Shown here: piece by piece, positions 8,458-16,286 of the stretch
How the letters are laid out: each line of letters begins with the position of its first letter
Numbering within the stretch: the first letter of the stretch is position 1
Assembly (NCBI GenBank): GCA_024233115.1
Contig: JACKQB010000003.1
Span: 124,001 to 188,000 of the forward strand
Length of the DNA: 64,000 nucleotides
Origin: Akkermansiaceae bacterium
GTDB taxonomy: Bacteria; Verrucomicrobiota; Verrucomicrobiia; Verrucomicrobiales; Akkermansiaceae
Direction of reading: 5' to 3'
Made by a program: the position numbers and the translations under genes
The notes under the pieces: generated by a model
Database searches by the model: none
What the model was told of the DNA's origin: nothing
Seen by the model: the letters and a program-made list of their open reading frames with translations, nothing else

Positions 8458-9219
8458 ATGAAAATGAAAACAACCCTGATGCTCACTTTCGCAGCATCTG
8501 CCATGACAGCGTCCGCCACACTCCTCGCCGTCGATGACTTCTCAAGCCTTGACGGCTCGGGCGGCACCGGTTTCGCAGGAACCTGGTCGGCGGGCACCTA
8601 CGCTAACACCACTCCCTTCAGTGATGCCGTCAGCCCCGAGTATATGATCGGCGCCTATTCCACCCGCAGTCTGACCACTCCGCTCCTGGCCACCACCACG
8701 GCAGAGGTCTGGGTGGCCGGCTATATCCGCCCCCAGTCCAATGCCGGCTGGCAGTTCGGCTTTGAAGTCGGCCAGGACATGGGTCTCGGCACCGCCGCCG
8801 GTGCCCAGATCGGGCGCTTGACAGGTAACGGCCAGTACGGCGGTGCCCGCACCAACGCCGAGGACATCACCCGCATCTCGGACACCTTCGTCGACGGCCA
8901 GGCCACGCTGCTGCTGGTCCGCCTCTACAAGGCTAACCCAGGTGATACGGAATACAACCGCGCCGACTTCTTTGCTGACCTGAACGGCACCGACGGACGG
9001 GCCAACAACCTGGTGACCATCACCACTGGCAAGGACCTGAGTAACCGCTCCACCGCGAGTGTTTCCGAGATCAGGCTGCTGGTCGACGGTAACACCACCG
9101 ACTTCGACTATATCGCGGTCGGCACCGATCAGGCGAGTGTCCTGATTGTTCCCGAGCCGTCATCCGCAGCCCTGCTCGGCCTCGGCGGACTCGCCCTGAT
9201 CCTCCGTCGGCGCAAGTAA
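8458..9219 (+). CDS. Exported PEP-CTERM sorting-domain protein
   Basis: This 253-residue protein has an N-terminal signal peptide (MKMKTTLMLTFAASAMTASA) and a C-terminal PEP-CTERM signal: VPEPSSAALLGLGG, a hydrophobic stretch and the basic end LRRRK. In other bacteria such tails are recognised by an exosortase that anchors or exports the protein; no exosortase gene lies in this window. The middle part begins with DDFSSLDGSGG and looks like a beta-rich, LamG-like or adhesin-like extracellular domain, but I cannot name it. A second in-frame ATG at 8464 could be the start. It is monocistronic, with terminator hairpins directly after. Confidence 0.85.
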   Translation: MKMKTTLMLTFAASAMTASATLLAVDDFSSLDGSGGTGFAGTWSAGTYANTTPFSDAVSPEYMIGAYSTRSLTTPLLATTTAEVWVAGYIRPQSNAGWQFGFEVGQDMGLGTAAGAQIGRLTGNGQYGGARTNAEDITRISDTFVDGQATLLLVRLYKANPGDTEYNRADFFADLNGTDGRANNLVTITTGKDLSNRSTASVSEIRLLVDGNTTDFDYIAVGTDQASVLIVPEPSSAALLGLGGLALILRRRK

Positions 9220-9250
9220 TGCCCGCTGCCGGGTCCAGCCCATTACCAGA

Positions 9251-9274
9251 ACCCCTCCGCCAGGCCGGAGGGGT
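9251..9274 (+). terminator. Hairpin after the PEP-CTERM gene (first of two)
   Basis: ACCCCTCCG pairs with CGGAGGGGT around a six-base loop, giving a perfect nine-base stem. No long T-run follows directly, so it may act together with the second hairpin just downstream. Confidence 0.6.
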
Positions 9275-9284
9275 CAGAATGTCG

Positions 9285-9313
9285 ATAAACCCCGTCAATT
9301 CGGCGGGGTTTAT
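9285..9313 (+). terminator. Second hairpin after the PEP-CTERM gene
   Basis: ATAAACCCCG pairs with CGGGGTTTAT around a nine-base loop, a ten-base perfect stem with A-tract and T-tract flanks. It can work as a bidirectional terminator separating this gene from the transposase remnant on the other strand. Confidence 0.65.
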
Positions 9314-9349
9314 ACGTTCATACTAGACTTGGCTCATCATCATGCGTTC

Positions 9350-9686
9350 TCACCGGCTTGTCGTGGCATAACCTAACACGTCACCTTCAGGACAAAGCCA
9401 GCAGTCGTAATACCCGTCGTATACGAACTGCGCTTTCCTCACCATGCCCTTCTGTCCCCCCGGCCTGGTGTAGGAAGAGACAGCCGAGGAAGAGCATTTT
9501 GAAAAAGACCACCGGGTCGATCGATGGCCGTCCGTTGTCCATGCAATAAAACCTCTCGACTTTTTCGTAGCTGAAACTGAAGTCGATCTGCTGCTCAATC
9601 TTTCGGAGAAGATGATCTTAGGACACCGGAGCGTCGATGCTGACAAGCTCCATCTCACCCCGAATTTCCAAGTTCTTACTGAGCAT
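9350..9686 (-). pseudogene. Decayed IS1182-family transposase remnant
   Basis: Reading the minus strand from the ATG at 9686 gives MLSKNLEIRGEMELVSIDAP, then an in-frame stop (codons PVS-stop-DHLLRKI), then IEQQIDFSFSYEKVERFYC and MDNGRPSIDPVVFFKMLFLG. These match the N-terminal region of IS1182-type transposases (the DUF772 part). After HQAG the frame shifts to GMVRKAQFVYDGYYDCWLCP and EGDVLGYATTSR, a block that lies far further along in the intact protein. So the copy has a nonsense codon, a large internal deletion and loss of the catalytic C-terminal half. It cannot be active. I see no clear terminal inverted repeats. Confidence 0.75.
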
Positions 9687-10008
9687 GAACCAATATACCA
9701 AAAACCCCCACCTTGCGGCGTGGACTTTATCCAGCTCCGATTGGTGGCACGAGCAGGACTGACATTCCACTCGTCGGGGCATCGTGGTCGGCGTTGTTCG
9801 CGCGATTGAAGGTGTCGACGTAAAGGTCGTAGGGGAGTGTTGATGGGTTGAATTGAGCTGGCAGAGGGAGGATGAGCCGGTATTTGAGTGACCTTGAAAC
9901 CACGCATCAAACAACTTTTTTTACCATTGCCACCCACCCCATTTCCCTATTCATTCCCAGCGCCCCCCATCCATTGTTCATTCTGAAATCCTTCATCTAT
10001 TCATTCCC
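9687..10008. other. Intergenic region with a possible truncated secreted-protein fragment
   Basis: On the minus strand a frame upstream of the transposase remnant reads YDLYVDTFNRANNADHDAPT followed by SGMSVLLVPP and a stop. The segment DTFNRANNADHDAPTSGMS resembles the first mature residues of large exported proteins in this group, so it may be a leftover of a gene broken by the insertion element. The 80 bases before purB are pyrimidine-rich with repeated TTCATTC words and no Shine-Dalgarno sequence. Confidence 0.35.
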
Positions 10009-11427
10009 ATGATTCCCAACGTCCTTGCCGAACGCTACGCCTCCCCTGCCATCACTGAAATCTGGTCCGCCGAAGGCCGCATCGTGCTCGAGCGTGAGTT
10101 CTGGATCGCGGTGATGAAGGCCCAGAAAGAACTCGGGCTGGATATCCCGCAAGAGGCCATTGAGTCATATGAATCGGTCAAGGACCAGGTTAACCTCCGG
10201 TCGATCATGGACCGTGAGCGCATCACGCGCCACGATGTCAAAGCCCGCATCGAGGAGTTCTGCGACCTGGCGGGCCACCAGCACATCCACAAGGGCATGA
10301 CCTCGCGCGACCTCACGGAAAACGTCGAGCAGCTCCAGGTTTACCGTTCACTGCTGGTCATTCGGGATAAAACCATCGCGACCCTCGCGCAGATGAAGGC
10401 GCGCTCAGTCCAGTGGCGCGATCTCGTCATCACCGCCCGCACCCATAACGTGGCGGCCCAGCCTACTACCTTTGGAAAGCGGATCGCGATGAACGGCGAG
10501 GAGCTGCTCGGGGCTCTTGGTATGCTCAACCACCTGATCGACAGCTACCCGGTCCGTGGGCTCAAGGGGGCTGTCGGCACCCAGATGGACCAGCTTTCAT
10601 TGTTTGACGGCGATGCCGGAAAAGCAGCTCGGCTTGAGCAAAAGGTGTGTAGCCACCTCGGCATCCCCGAGGTATTTACCAACGTCGGCCAGGTTTATCC
10701 CCGCTCGCTCGATATGCGCACGGTTTCCATTCTGGCTGACATCGCCTCCGGGCCGTCCTCGCTTTGCCGCACACTCCGGCTGATGGCGGGGCACGAGACC
10801 GCCAGCGAGGGATTCGCCAAGGGCCAGACTGGCTCGAGTGCCATGCCCCATAAAATGAACTCCCGCTCGTGCGAGCGCGTCAATGGTTTCCATGTGATCC
10901 TCAAGGGGCATGTCACCATGGCGGGCGGACTTGCGGGCGACCAGTGGAACGAGGGTGATGTTTCCTGCTCTGTGGTACGCCGACTGATGCTCCCTGATGC
11001 TTTTTACGCCCTAGACGGGCTTTTCGAGACCTTCCTCACCGTACTGGGACAGATGGACGCCTACCCCGCCGTGATTGCAGCGGAAAACGAGCACTACCTC
11101 CCTTTCCTAATGACCACCACCATTATGATGGAAGCGGTCAAGGCCGGTGTCGGACGCGAGGCCGCCCATGCGGCGATCAAGGAACATGCCGTCGCCACGG
11201 TCAACGACCTCCGCGCTGGACTGATCCGGTCAAACAACCTCCTGGAACGCCTTGCCGGCGACGACCGTATCCCCCTCACGCAGGAACAGCTCAGTGTTTT
11301 GGTCGCGGCGGGAGGCGAAAATGCCGGGTCCGCCCAGAGCCAGGTCGATTTCTTTGCCAACGAGGTTGGAAAGCTGGAGAAAAAATTCCCGGATGCCGCC
11401 AATTATCAGCCAGGATCGATCCTCTAA
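10009..11427 (+). CDS. purB: Adenylosuccinate lyase
   Basis: This 472-residue enzyme belongs to the fumarase/aspartase superfamily and acts twice in purine synthesis: it removes fumarate from SAICAR and from adenylosuccinate. The superfamily signature GSSAMPHKMN lies at residues 275-284 in the flexible catalytic loop, the block TSRDLTENVEQLQ at 98-110 and the catalytic histidine region ARTHNVAAQPTT at 143-154. The length is normal for the long form. Neighbours are unrelated, so it is probably transcribed alone. The start follows a run of TTCATTCCC-like sequence without a ribosome binding site. Confidence 0.96.
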   Translation: MIPNVLAERYASPAITEIWSAEGRIVLEREFWIAVMKAQKELGLDIPQEAIESYESVKDQVNLRSIMDRERITRHDVKARIEEFCDLAGHQHIHKGMTSRDLTENVEQLQVYRSLLVIRDKTIATLAQMKARSVQWRDLVITARTHNVAAQPTTFGKRIAMNGEELLGALGMLNHLIDSYPVRGLKGAVGTQMDQLSLFDGDAGKAARLEQKVCSHLGIPEVFTNVGQVYPRSLDMRTVSILADIASGPSSLCRTLRLMAGHETASEGFAKGQTGSSAMPHKMNSRSCERVNGFHVILKGHVTMAGGLAGDQWNEGDVSCSVVRRLMLPDAFYALDGLFETFLTVLGQMDAYPAVIAAENEHYLPFLMTTTIMMEAVKAGVGREAAHAAIKEHAVATVNDLRAGLIRSNNLLERLAGDDRIPLTQEQLSVLVAAGGENAGSAQSQVDFFANEVGKLEKKFPDAANYQPGSIL

Positions 11428-11520
11428 GCGTCTACCTCCAACTTTTCAACCACCCTAACCCCTTCTTGCTGTATGGGTTATGCCGTCCTATTAGGGGATG
11501 CAAATTTTTTCACATTTTTT
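11428..11520. other. Spacer after purB
   Basis: This short AT-rich spacer ends in a T-tract (11505-11521). No gene is seen. Together with the candidate RNA and its promoter it makes up most of the 395-base gap between purB and the ClpP-like gene. Confidence 0.4.
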
Positions 11521-11550
11521 TTGAACGTTTTCTGAACACAGGGGTCTATG
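11521..11550 (+). promoter_or_regulatory. Candidate promoter of the small RNA
   Basis: TTGAAC (11521-11526) and TCTATG (11545-11550) are separated by 18 bases and followed by GGTAATG. The same arrangement, TTGAAT-N18-TCTATGGGG, occurs at 16287-16316 before a lipoprotein gene. Confidence 0.35.
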
Positions 11551-11698
11551 GGTAATGAGAACGGCGTGCAAGTCGCGTAGTTCTTATTCATGTAAGGGTG
11601 AATTGCAGATGTCAGCTTTGATTTCGTTATCAGCGTGTTGAAGTTGTAATCTCGGAAAAGCCGTGGGAAGGGGTCCCCCCCAACCTGCGGCTTTTTTT
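11551..11698 (+). ncRNA. Candidate structured small RNA
   Basis: This segment has no credible open frame but starts just after a promoter-like pair and ends in a strong intrinsic terminator. Inside, AGAAC(11568 region)/GTTCT forms a hairpin with inner GCG/CGC pairs, and a second weaker hairpin follows. No known family (6S, tmRNA, SRP RNA, RNase P) is recognised. It could also be a long leader of the downstream gene that begins at 11823, but the terminator argues for a separate transcript or attenuation. Confidence 0.35.
11656..11698 (+). terminator. Intrinsic terminator before the ClpP-like gene
   Basis: AAAAGCCG pairs with CGGCTTTT, continued by GGGG/CCCC in the inner stem, and is followed by a seven-base T-run. 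It is a textbook factor-independent terminator. Confidence 0.85.
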
Positions 11699-11822
11699 GT
11701 ACGTTTTTTATCGGCGGAAGTTACTGCCGGGCTTCCGATTGAGTTTTCTGCATAAGTTGGAAAATCCTCATTGTGTTCTGCGTATCAGCCCATAGTCTCG
11801 GAAAATCATTGTCCAACCTACC

Positions 11823-13064
11823 ATGAACCACAGAAACCTTACCACCATCGCCCTTGTCTCCCTCAGCCTGGCCTCCCTCAGTGGGGGCGTTCACGCGCAG
11901 GACGCCGCCGCTCCAGCCCATCCCTCCTCCCCCCCGGCCGCCGAAACCCAGGAACAAAAAGAACAGGCTAAACTAGCTGCCGAAAACGCGTTGTATGCCG
12001 AGAAGGTAAAAAAGGATCTCGCCGAACTCCGCACCCGGGTGGCCCGGTTAAAACTGGAAAAAGAAGCACTCGCCGAGGAGCTGGCACTGGCCGAACTCAG
12101 GCGCAGCCAGGCGAGCCAGGAGGCGGATGTCAAATTTGCCGCAGAGCTCAAGGAAATGACGCGTGCCGCCGAACTGGCTAAGGTCAAAGCGCTTCAAGTC
12201 GCCAGCGAGCTGAAAATCAAGCAAGCCGAGTGGTCGGCAAAGTCGGCCGAGCTCGAAGCCCAGATCACGACACTTGAAACCCAGCAGAAACGTGACGCTT
12301 ACGCCAATGCCAAGCCGGTCTACTTGGAGAACCCGCTCAAGGATGACGGCACACTCGTTATTTCCGACCGCCGGATCAGCCTGAACGGGCCCGTCACCAT
12401 GACCACGGCCGACCACGTCACCACCCGCATCAACTACTATAACAACAAGGACTCCAAACAACCGATTTTCCTCGTGATCGACGCCTCGCCGGGCGGCTCT
12501 GTCATGGCTGGTTACCGGATCCTGAAAGCGATGGAAGGAAGCACATGCCCGGTGTACGTCGTCGTCAAATCCTTTGCCGCCTCAATGGCCGCCACCATCT
12601 GCACATTGGCTGAGAAATCCTTTGCCTACCCCAATGCGGTCATCCTCCACCACCAGATCAGCTCGACCATTGCATTCGCCAACATGAACCTGACCGAGCA
12701 AAAGGAGTTTTACCAAGAGTCACAGAAATGGTGGCAACGACTCGCCACCCCGATCGCCCGGAAAATGGGTATCACAACCGAGGAAATGATCAAAAGAATG
12801 TATGCGCGGAGTTCCTCCGGGGATTGGACGGAATTCGGCACCGAGGCTCAGAAGCTCAAGTGGGTCGACCACATCGTCGAGCGCATCCATGAGACCTCCT
12901 TACTGAAAAACCCGGATGCCGCGGCACCAGCTGTCGCAAAAGCCTACCACGGGCTCAAGGAAACAGTGGATGAAAAAGGCCACCCCTGCATGTATCTCCC
13001 GCGCCTAACCCCCAAGGACTGTTACTTCCTCTACAACAAGGACGGATACTATCGCCTCAAATAA
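11823..13064 (+). CDS. Exported ClpP-like serine protease with N-terminal coiled coil
   Basis: This 413-residue protein has a signal peptide (cleavage probably near VHAQDAAAP, residue 25), a long charged helical region at about 45-160 with heptad-like Leu/Ala spacing, and a ClpP/crotonase-fold domain at about 165-365. Key ClpP features can be aligned: the oxyanion strand ASPGGSVMAGY, nucleophile S254 in FAASMAA, histidine H276 or H277 in VILHHQIS, and D334 in GDWTEFGTEAQKLKWVD as the third triad member. True ClpP works in the cytoplasm with ClpX; a secreted copy fused to a coiled coil would have to act without ATPase, as SppA or NfeD-type proteases do. The role is unknown. The next two genes follow within 20 bases and also encode exported proteins. 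Confidence 0.85.
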   Translation: MNHRNLTTIALVSLSLASLSGGVHAQDAAAPAHPSSPPAAETQEQKEQAKLAAENALYAEKVKKDLAELRTRVARLKLEKEALAEELALAELRRSQASQEADVKFAAELKEMTRAAELAKVKALQVASELKIKQAEWSAKSAELEAQITTLETQQKRDAYANAKPVYLENPLKDDGTLVISDRRISLNGPVTMTTADHVTTRINYYNNKDSKQPIFLVIDASPGGSVMAGYRILKAMEGSTCPVYVVVKSFAASMAATICTLAEKSFAYPNAVILHHQISSTIAFANMNLTEQKEFYQESQKWWQRLATPIARKMGITTEEMIKRMYARSSSGDWTEFGTEAQKLKWVDHIVERIHETSLLKNPDAAAPAVAKAYHGLKETVDEKGHPCMYLPRLTPKDCYFLYNKDGYYRLK

Positions 13065-13079
13065 CCCCCCAACCAACCG

Positions 13080-13982
13080 ATGATCATGAACCGCAGAAAC
13101 TTCACCAAACTTGCCGTGGCAGGCGCACTGGGCAGCGTGTCCGGCGTCGCTACCGCGGCTGAAGAAAAACCACCGGCATTCAAAGCCCGCTTCGGCCCTA
13201 CCTTCAACCAGCTCCCGACCGCGCCCAAAGGCTACCTTGACCAGCTGAAGTTCGCCCACGACCTTGGCTTCCGTGGTTGGGAGGACAACTGGTTGACCCG
13301 CCGCGACCGGAAGCTTTGGCCGCAGATTGCTGAATTCTGTAGAGACCATGATATTTCCCTCGGCATCTCAGTGATCAGTACCGGCCATGGTGTGGACTTT
13401 TCCAACCCAAGTGAAGGCGACCTCGCCAAGCTCAAGGCCGACATGGCAAAAGGCATCACTCTGGCCAAGGCAACCGGCCAGACATGCATGACCTTCATCC
13501 CCGGTGGCCGCAATGACATGCCGCGCGACGAGCAGATTGTCAAATCGGTCGATACCATGAACCGGCTCTGTGATCTCATCGAGGACAGCGGCATCATCCT
13601 TGTGCTGGAGCCGGTGTCCCACCCCATGGCCAAAAAAGAACCCCTGATCCGGGCGTTTGCCGATGGCCATCTACTGTGCAAAACCGTGAACCGGAAATCC
13701 TGCAAGCTGTTAGCCGATTTTTACCATGAGGGCCAGATCGGCAATGGCGACAAACTGATTGAAAACGCAGAAGCCGTCTGGGATCAGGTAGGCTACATCC
13801 AATACGGCGACAGCCCTGGCAGAAAAGAGCCAGGCACCGGCAAGCTCGACCTGGGCGCCGTAACCAAGTGGCTTCGCCAAAAAAATTACACCGGTGTCAT
13901 CGGCTTGGAACACGGCGTCAAAGGCAAGGGCAAGGCCGGTCTGGATGCATTTATTGCCGCCTACCGGAAAATTGATGCTTAA
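13080..13982 (+). CDS. Exported xylose-isomerase-like TIM-barrel protein
   Basis: This protein of about 300 residues has a twin-arginine-type signal (NRRNFTKLAVAGALGS) and a sugar phosphate isomerase/epimerase fold like hydroxypyruvate isomerase. Conserved barrel features include GFRGWEDNW, ILVLEPVSHP with a metal-binding glutamate, GYIQYGDSPGRKEPGTG with an aspartate ligand, and GVIGLEHGVKG as the last metal-binding strand. The start may be ATG 13080 or 13086; the second gives a more usual Tat signal. The substrate is unknown. It lies 15 bases after the ClpP-like gene and 18 before the thioredoxin-like gene, so the three are probably one transcript. Confidence 0.85.
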   Translation: MIMNRRNFTKLAVAGALGSVSGVATAAEEKPPAFKARFGPTFNQLPTAPKGYLDQLKFAHDLGFRGWEDNWLTRRDRKLWPQIAEFCRDHDISLGISVISTGHGVDFSNPSEGDLAKLKADMAKGITLAKATGQTCMTFIPGGRNDMPRDEQIVKSVDTMNRLCDLIEDSGIILVLEPVSHPMAKKEPLIRAFADGHLLCKTVNRKSCKLLADFYHEGQIGNGDKLIENAEAVWDQVGYIQYGDSPGRKEPGTGKLDLGAVTKWLRQKNYTGVIGLEHGVKGKGKAGLDAFIAAYRKIDA

Positions 13983-14000
13983 CCGCCCCATCAAACCCCC

Positions 14001-15173
14001 ATGTCACGCACACTCAACATCCTAACAGCAACCGCATTGTTGATGGGTTCCCCATGCCTAACTGCCGAACCAGAACCCGTCAAAACAATTCCCCTCGGCT
14101 CCCAGGCACCGGATTTCTCCCTGCCTGGAGTCGATGGAAAAACCTACACCCTCAAGGATTTCTCTAAGTCCAGGGTGCTGGTTGTCGTTTTCACCTGCAA
14201 CCACTGCCCGGATGCCCGGGCGGCACGGGGCAAGGTGATTGCACTTCATGCCGACTATAAAGACAAGGGCGTTGCGGTTGTCGCGATTTCTGGAAACGAC
14301 GACAAAGCGCTCCGACTTGATGAGATCGGTTACTCCGTTTATGGCGATTCGTTAGAGGATATGAAAAACGTCGCCAGGGAGGAAAAATACACCTTCCCCT
14401 ACCTCTACGATGGCAGCACCCAAAAAGCGACCAAGGCTTACGGAGCGGTGGCAACACCCCATGTCTTTGTTTTCGATGCAGATCGGAAGCTTCGCTACAC
14501 CGGAAGAATCGATGACGCTCGCAGAAACAGGAAAGATATGGGCAAACAATACGTCCGTGTTGCGATCAACACCATCCTTGCGGGCGAGGAAATCGAAACG
14601 CCAACCACACGCCCCTTCGGTTGCTCCACCAAGTGGGCGTGGAAACGCGACAGTGTCGCCGAGGACAACGCCAAATGGAAAGCCCTCCCCGTTACCCTTG
14701 CGGACCTTGATACCGGGTCCGCCAGGACGCTCGCAGCCAACAAGTCAGGCAAACTCCGTCTGATCAATTTCTGGTCGACGACTTGCGGCCCCTGCGTGGC
14801 CGAATTCCCGGATCTTGTTGACACCTACCGTCGCTTCCAAAACCGACCCGTAGAGCTTGTCACCATCAGCACCGATCCCGTCAAGTCGCGTGACGAGGTG
14901 AAGACTTTCCTCACCGACCGCGAGGTGGCGCTTTCCCCCCGCACCGCCGGCTCCGTCAAAAAAGAGAAGCGCCCGTCCAACAACTACCTCTACACGGGAA
15001 CCAATCTCGACCACCTGGCAGAAGCCATTGACCCGAAGTGGAATGGCGCCCTCCCCCACTCCGTCCTGGTCGCACCGGGAGGGAAAATCATCTGGCGTCA
15101 TACGGGCCGCATCCATGCTGTCGAACTACGCCGCGCCATCGTCACCTACCTCGATCAAAACCATGGTGAGTAA
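14001..15173 (+). CDS. Exported protein with two thioredoxin-like domains
   Basis: This 390-residue protein has a signal peptide (residues 1-22) and two redox domains. The first (about 28-195) is a peroxiredoxin/AhpC-TSA-like domain with the pair C66-N-H-C69 in FTCNHCPDARAARG, a form common in planctomycetes and verrucomicrobia. The second (about 230-388) is TlpA-like with C262-G-P-C265 in FWSTTCGPCVAEFP and the cis-proline region GALPHSVLV. It is probably a periplasmic disulfide or peroxide-handling protein; partner unknown. It is the last gene of the exported trio. Confidence 0.9.
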   Translation: MSRTLNILTATALLMGSPCLTAEPEPVKTIPLGSQAPDFSLPGVDGKTYTLKDFSKSRVLVVVFTCNHCPDARAARGKVIALHADYKDKGVAVVAISGNDDKALRLDEIGYSVYGDSLEDMKNVAREEKYTFPYLYDGSTQKATKAYGAVATPHVFVFDADRKLRYTGRIDDARRNRKDMGKQYVRVAINTILAGEEIETPTTRPFGCSTKWAWKRDSVAEDNAKWKALPVTLADLDTGSARTLAANKSGKLRLINFWSTTCGPCVAEFPDLVDTYRRFQNRPVELVTISTDPVKSRDEVKTFLTDREVALSPRTAGSVKKEKRPSNNYLYTGTNLDHLAEAIDPKWNGALPHSVLVAPGGKIIWRHTGRIHAVELRRAIVTYLDQNHGE

Positions 15174-15427
15174 CCGGCCTGTTTTTCTACCGTCTGATGA
15201 ACCGCAACCTAACATCCACTTTCCGACTCAGGGCGCGGGGTGCTGACGAAAAACTCTTCCTCCAGCGACTCGTCCGTGTCGCCACCCACGAGATCGGGCA
15301 CACTCTCGGTCTTGGGCACTGCCCGGATGACCAATGTAATATGGTGGATGCCAGGGGATCGATCCTGTCCGTCGACCAGGGTTCCGGAAAACTTTGCAAG
15401 ACCTGTCAAAAGCGTATGCAGCAGTAG
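15170..15427 (+). pseudogene. Archaemetzincin-like metalloprotease, C-terminal half only
   Basis: The frame carries HEIGHTLGLGHCPDDQCNM, the archaemetzincin (peptidase M54) zinc motif HExxHxxGxxHC with the following CxM, and then CKTCQKRM, the second half of the four-cysteine structural zinc site. Intact family members are roughly 180 residues or longer; here only about 76-85 residues exist because an in-frame TGA lies at 15167 inside the preceding gene. A start at ATG 15197 would give a 76-residue protein that lacks the N-terminal half of the domain. It is either a truncated gene or a short active form; I favour truncation. Confidence 0.65.
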
Positions 15428-15454
15428 TTGACTCAGCAGCCGTTGGGCAACCAA

Positions 15455-15781
15455 CTAGTCATTAAACCCCTCCGACTGTCCCCGCCGGTTTTTCTTTTTC
15501 CTGACACTTCTTCTGCCTCCCCGCGCCCGTCGCATGGGATCGAAGACACTGTCCATGCCAACCTCCTTGATCTCACCAACGATAGCCATCAGCTCTCCGA
15601 GCCGGCCTTTGGGATAGCCCTGCGCGGCAAACCACTGAAGATACTCCGGCGGCAAATCAAAGATGGGTATCCCATGTGGAGGAAATTCCTTGGGTCCATA
15701 CCGACCGAACGGCATGAAGGTGTTGCCAATTTCCCCGAGCAACTCGCGAAACTCTTCTCTGTCGTGTTCAGGGATTTCCAT
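15455..15781 (-). CDS. DUF3820 family protein
   Basis: This 108-residue protein contains FMPFGRYGPKEFPPHGIPIFDLPPEYLQWF and GYPKGRLGELMAIVGEIK (each part shorter than a domain), the pattern of DUF3820: a small basic protein with MPFG, LPxEYLxWF and GxLGxLxAxxxEI blocks. The C-terminal 30 residues are very basic (RRARGGRRSVRKKKNRRG), suggesting nucleic acid binding. The molecular function of the family is not established. It is convergent with the archaemetzincin remnant, 27 bases apart. Confidence 0.8.
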   Translation of the reverse strand: MEIPEHDREEFRELLGEIGNTFMPFGRYGPKEFPPHGIPIFDLPPEYLQWFAAQGYPKGRLGELMAIVGEIKEVGMDSVFDPMRRARGGRRSVRKKKNRRGQSEGFND

Positions 15782-15965
15782 GGCCAGAGGCTATGTGGCA
15801 ATGACGGTTTACAAAAGTTCAATTAGCCGGTGGCGGCCCGATTTTAAACAGGGTTTGCGTTTTGTGACATTTTTATAAAAAATACTTTTTTCTGAACAAA
15901 AAGCCAGCCAAGCCTGTTAAACAGGTCAACGGAAAACACCGTTTATCATCGAAACAGCATAGCAC

Positions 15966-15994
15966 TGTTCAATGATGACTCACTATGGTATAAT
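15966..15994 (+). promoter_or_regulatory. Candidate promoter giving a leaderless transcript
   Basis: A perfect TATAAT (15989-15994) sits 17 bases after TGTTCA (15966-15971). The expected transcription start, about seven bases past the -10, falls on the GTG at 16001. The -35 is weak. Confidence 0.45.
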
Positions 15995-16000
15995 AATACC

Positions 16001-16225
16001 GTGCAATCCCTCCTTACTTTATTGTCCTGCGTGTTAGTTCTCGCCTGCTCTCCGGCCCTCTGCGCCCGGGGTCAGCAGGATACCGCGGTGGATGGCCCCC
16101 ACCCCGTGTTGACCCCTGCATCGGAGGTCGCGCCCAGACAGAGCGTGCCGGAGCCCAATGGCCTCCTTGCGCTTGCATTCGCTGGCGTGGTGATCCTCGC
16201 ACGCCATCGATTTCGTCCAAACTAA
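16001..16225 (+). CDS. Mini PEP-CTERM protein
   Basis: This 74-residue reading frame begins with GTG. It consists of a signal peptide (MQSLLTLLSCVLVLACSPAL), a spacer of about 25 polar residues, and a complete PEP-CTERM tail: SVPEPNGLLALAFAG, a hydrophobic helix and the basic end ARHRFRPN. Practically nothing lies between the two sorting signals, so the mature exported part would be about 30 residues. The tail is specific enough to support a real gene. A perfect TATAAT lies seven bases before the GTG, so the mRNA may have no leader. Function is unknown. Confidence 0.65.
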   Translation: MQSLLTLLSCVLVLACSPALCARGQQDTAVDGPHPVLTPASEVAPRQSVPEPNGLLALAFAGVVILARHRFRPN

Positions 16226-16286
16226 GCCCTTGATCCCCCCCCGTGCATAGCGAGGCCCCGGGAATCCTGCTTATTTTAAACATTGA

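Noticed and set aside
9950..10008. Ribosome binding site of purB
   Set aside because: The sequence is TTCATTC-rich with no purine-rich motif at the right distance.
11551..11698. 6S RNA or tmRNA
   Set aside because: No long closing stem with central bubble as in 6S, and no tRNA-like ends or tag frame as in tmRNA.
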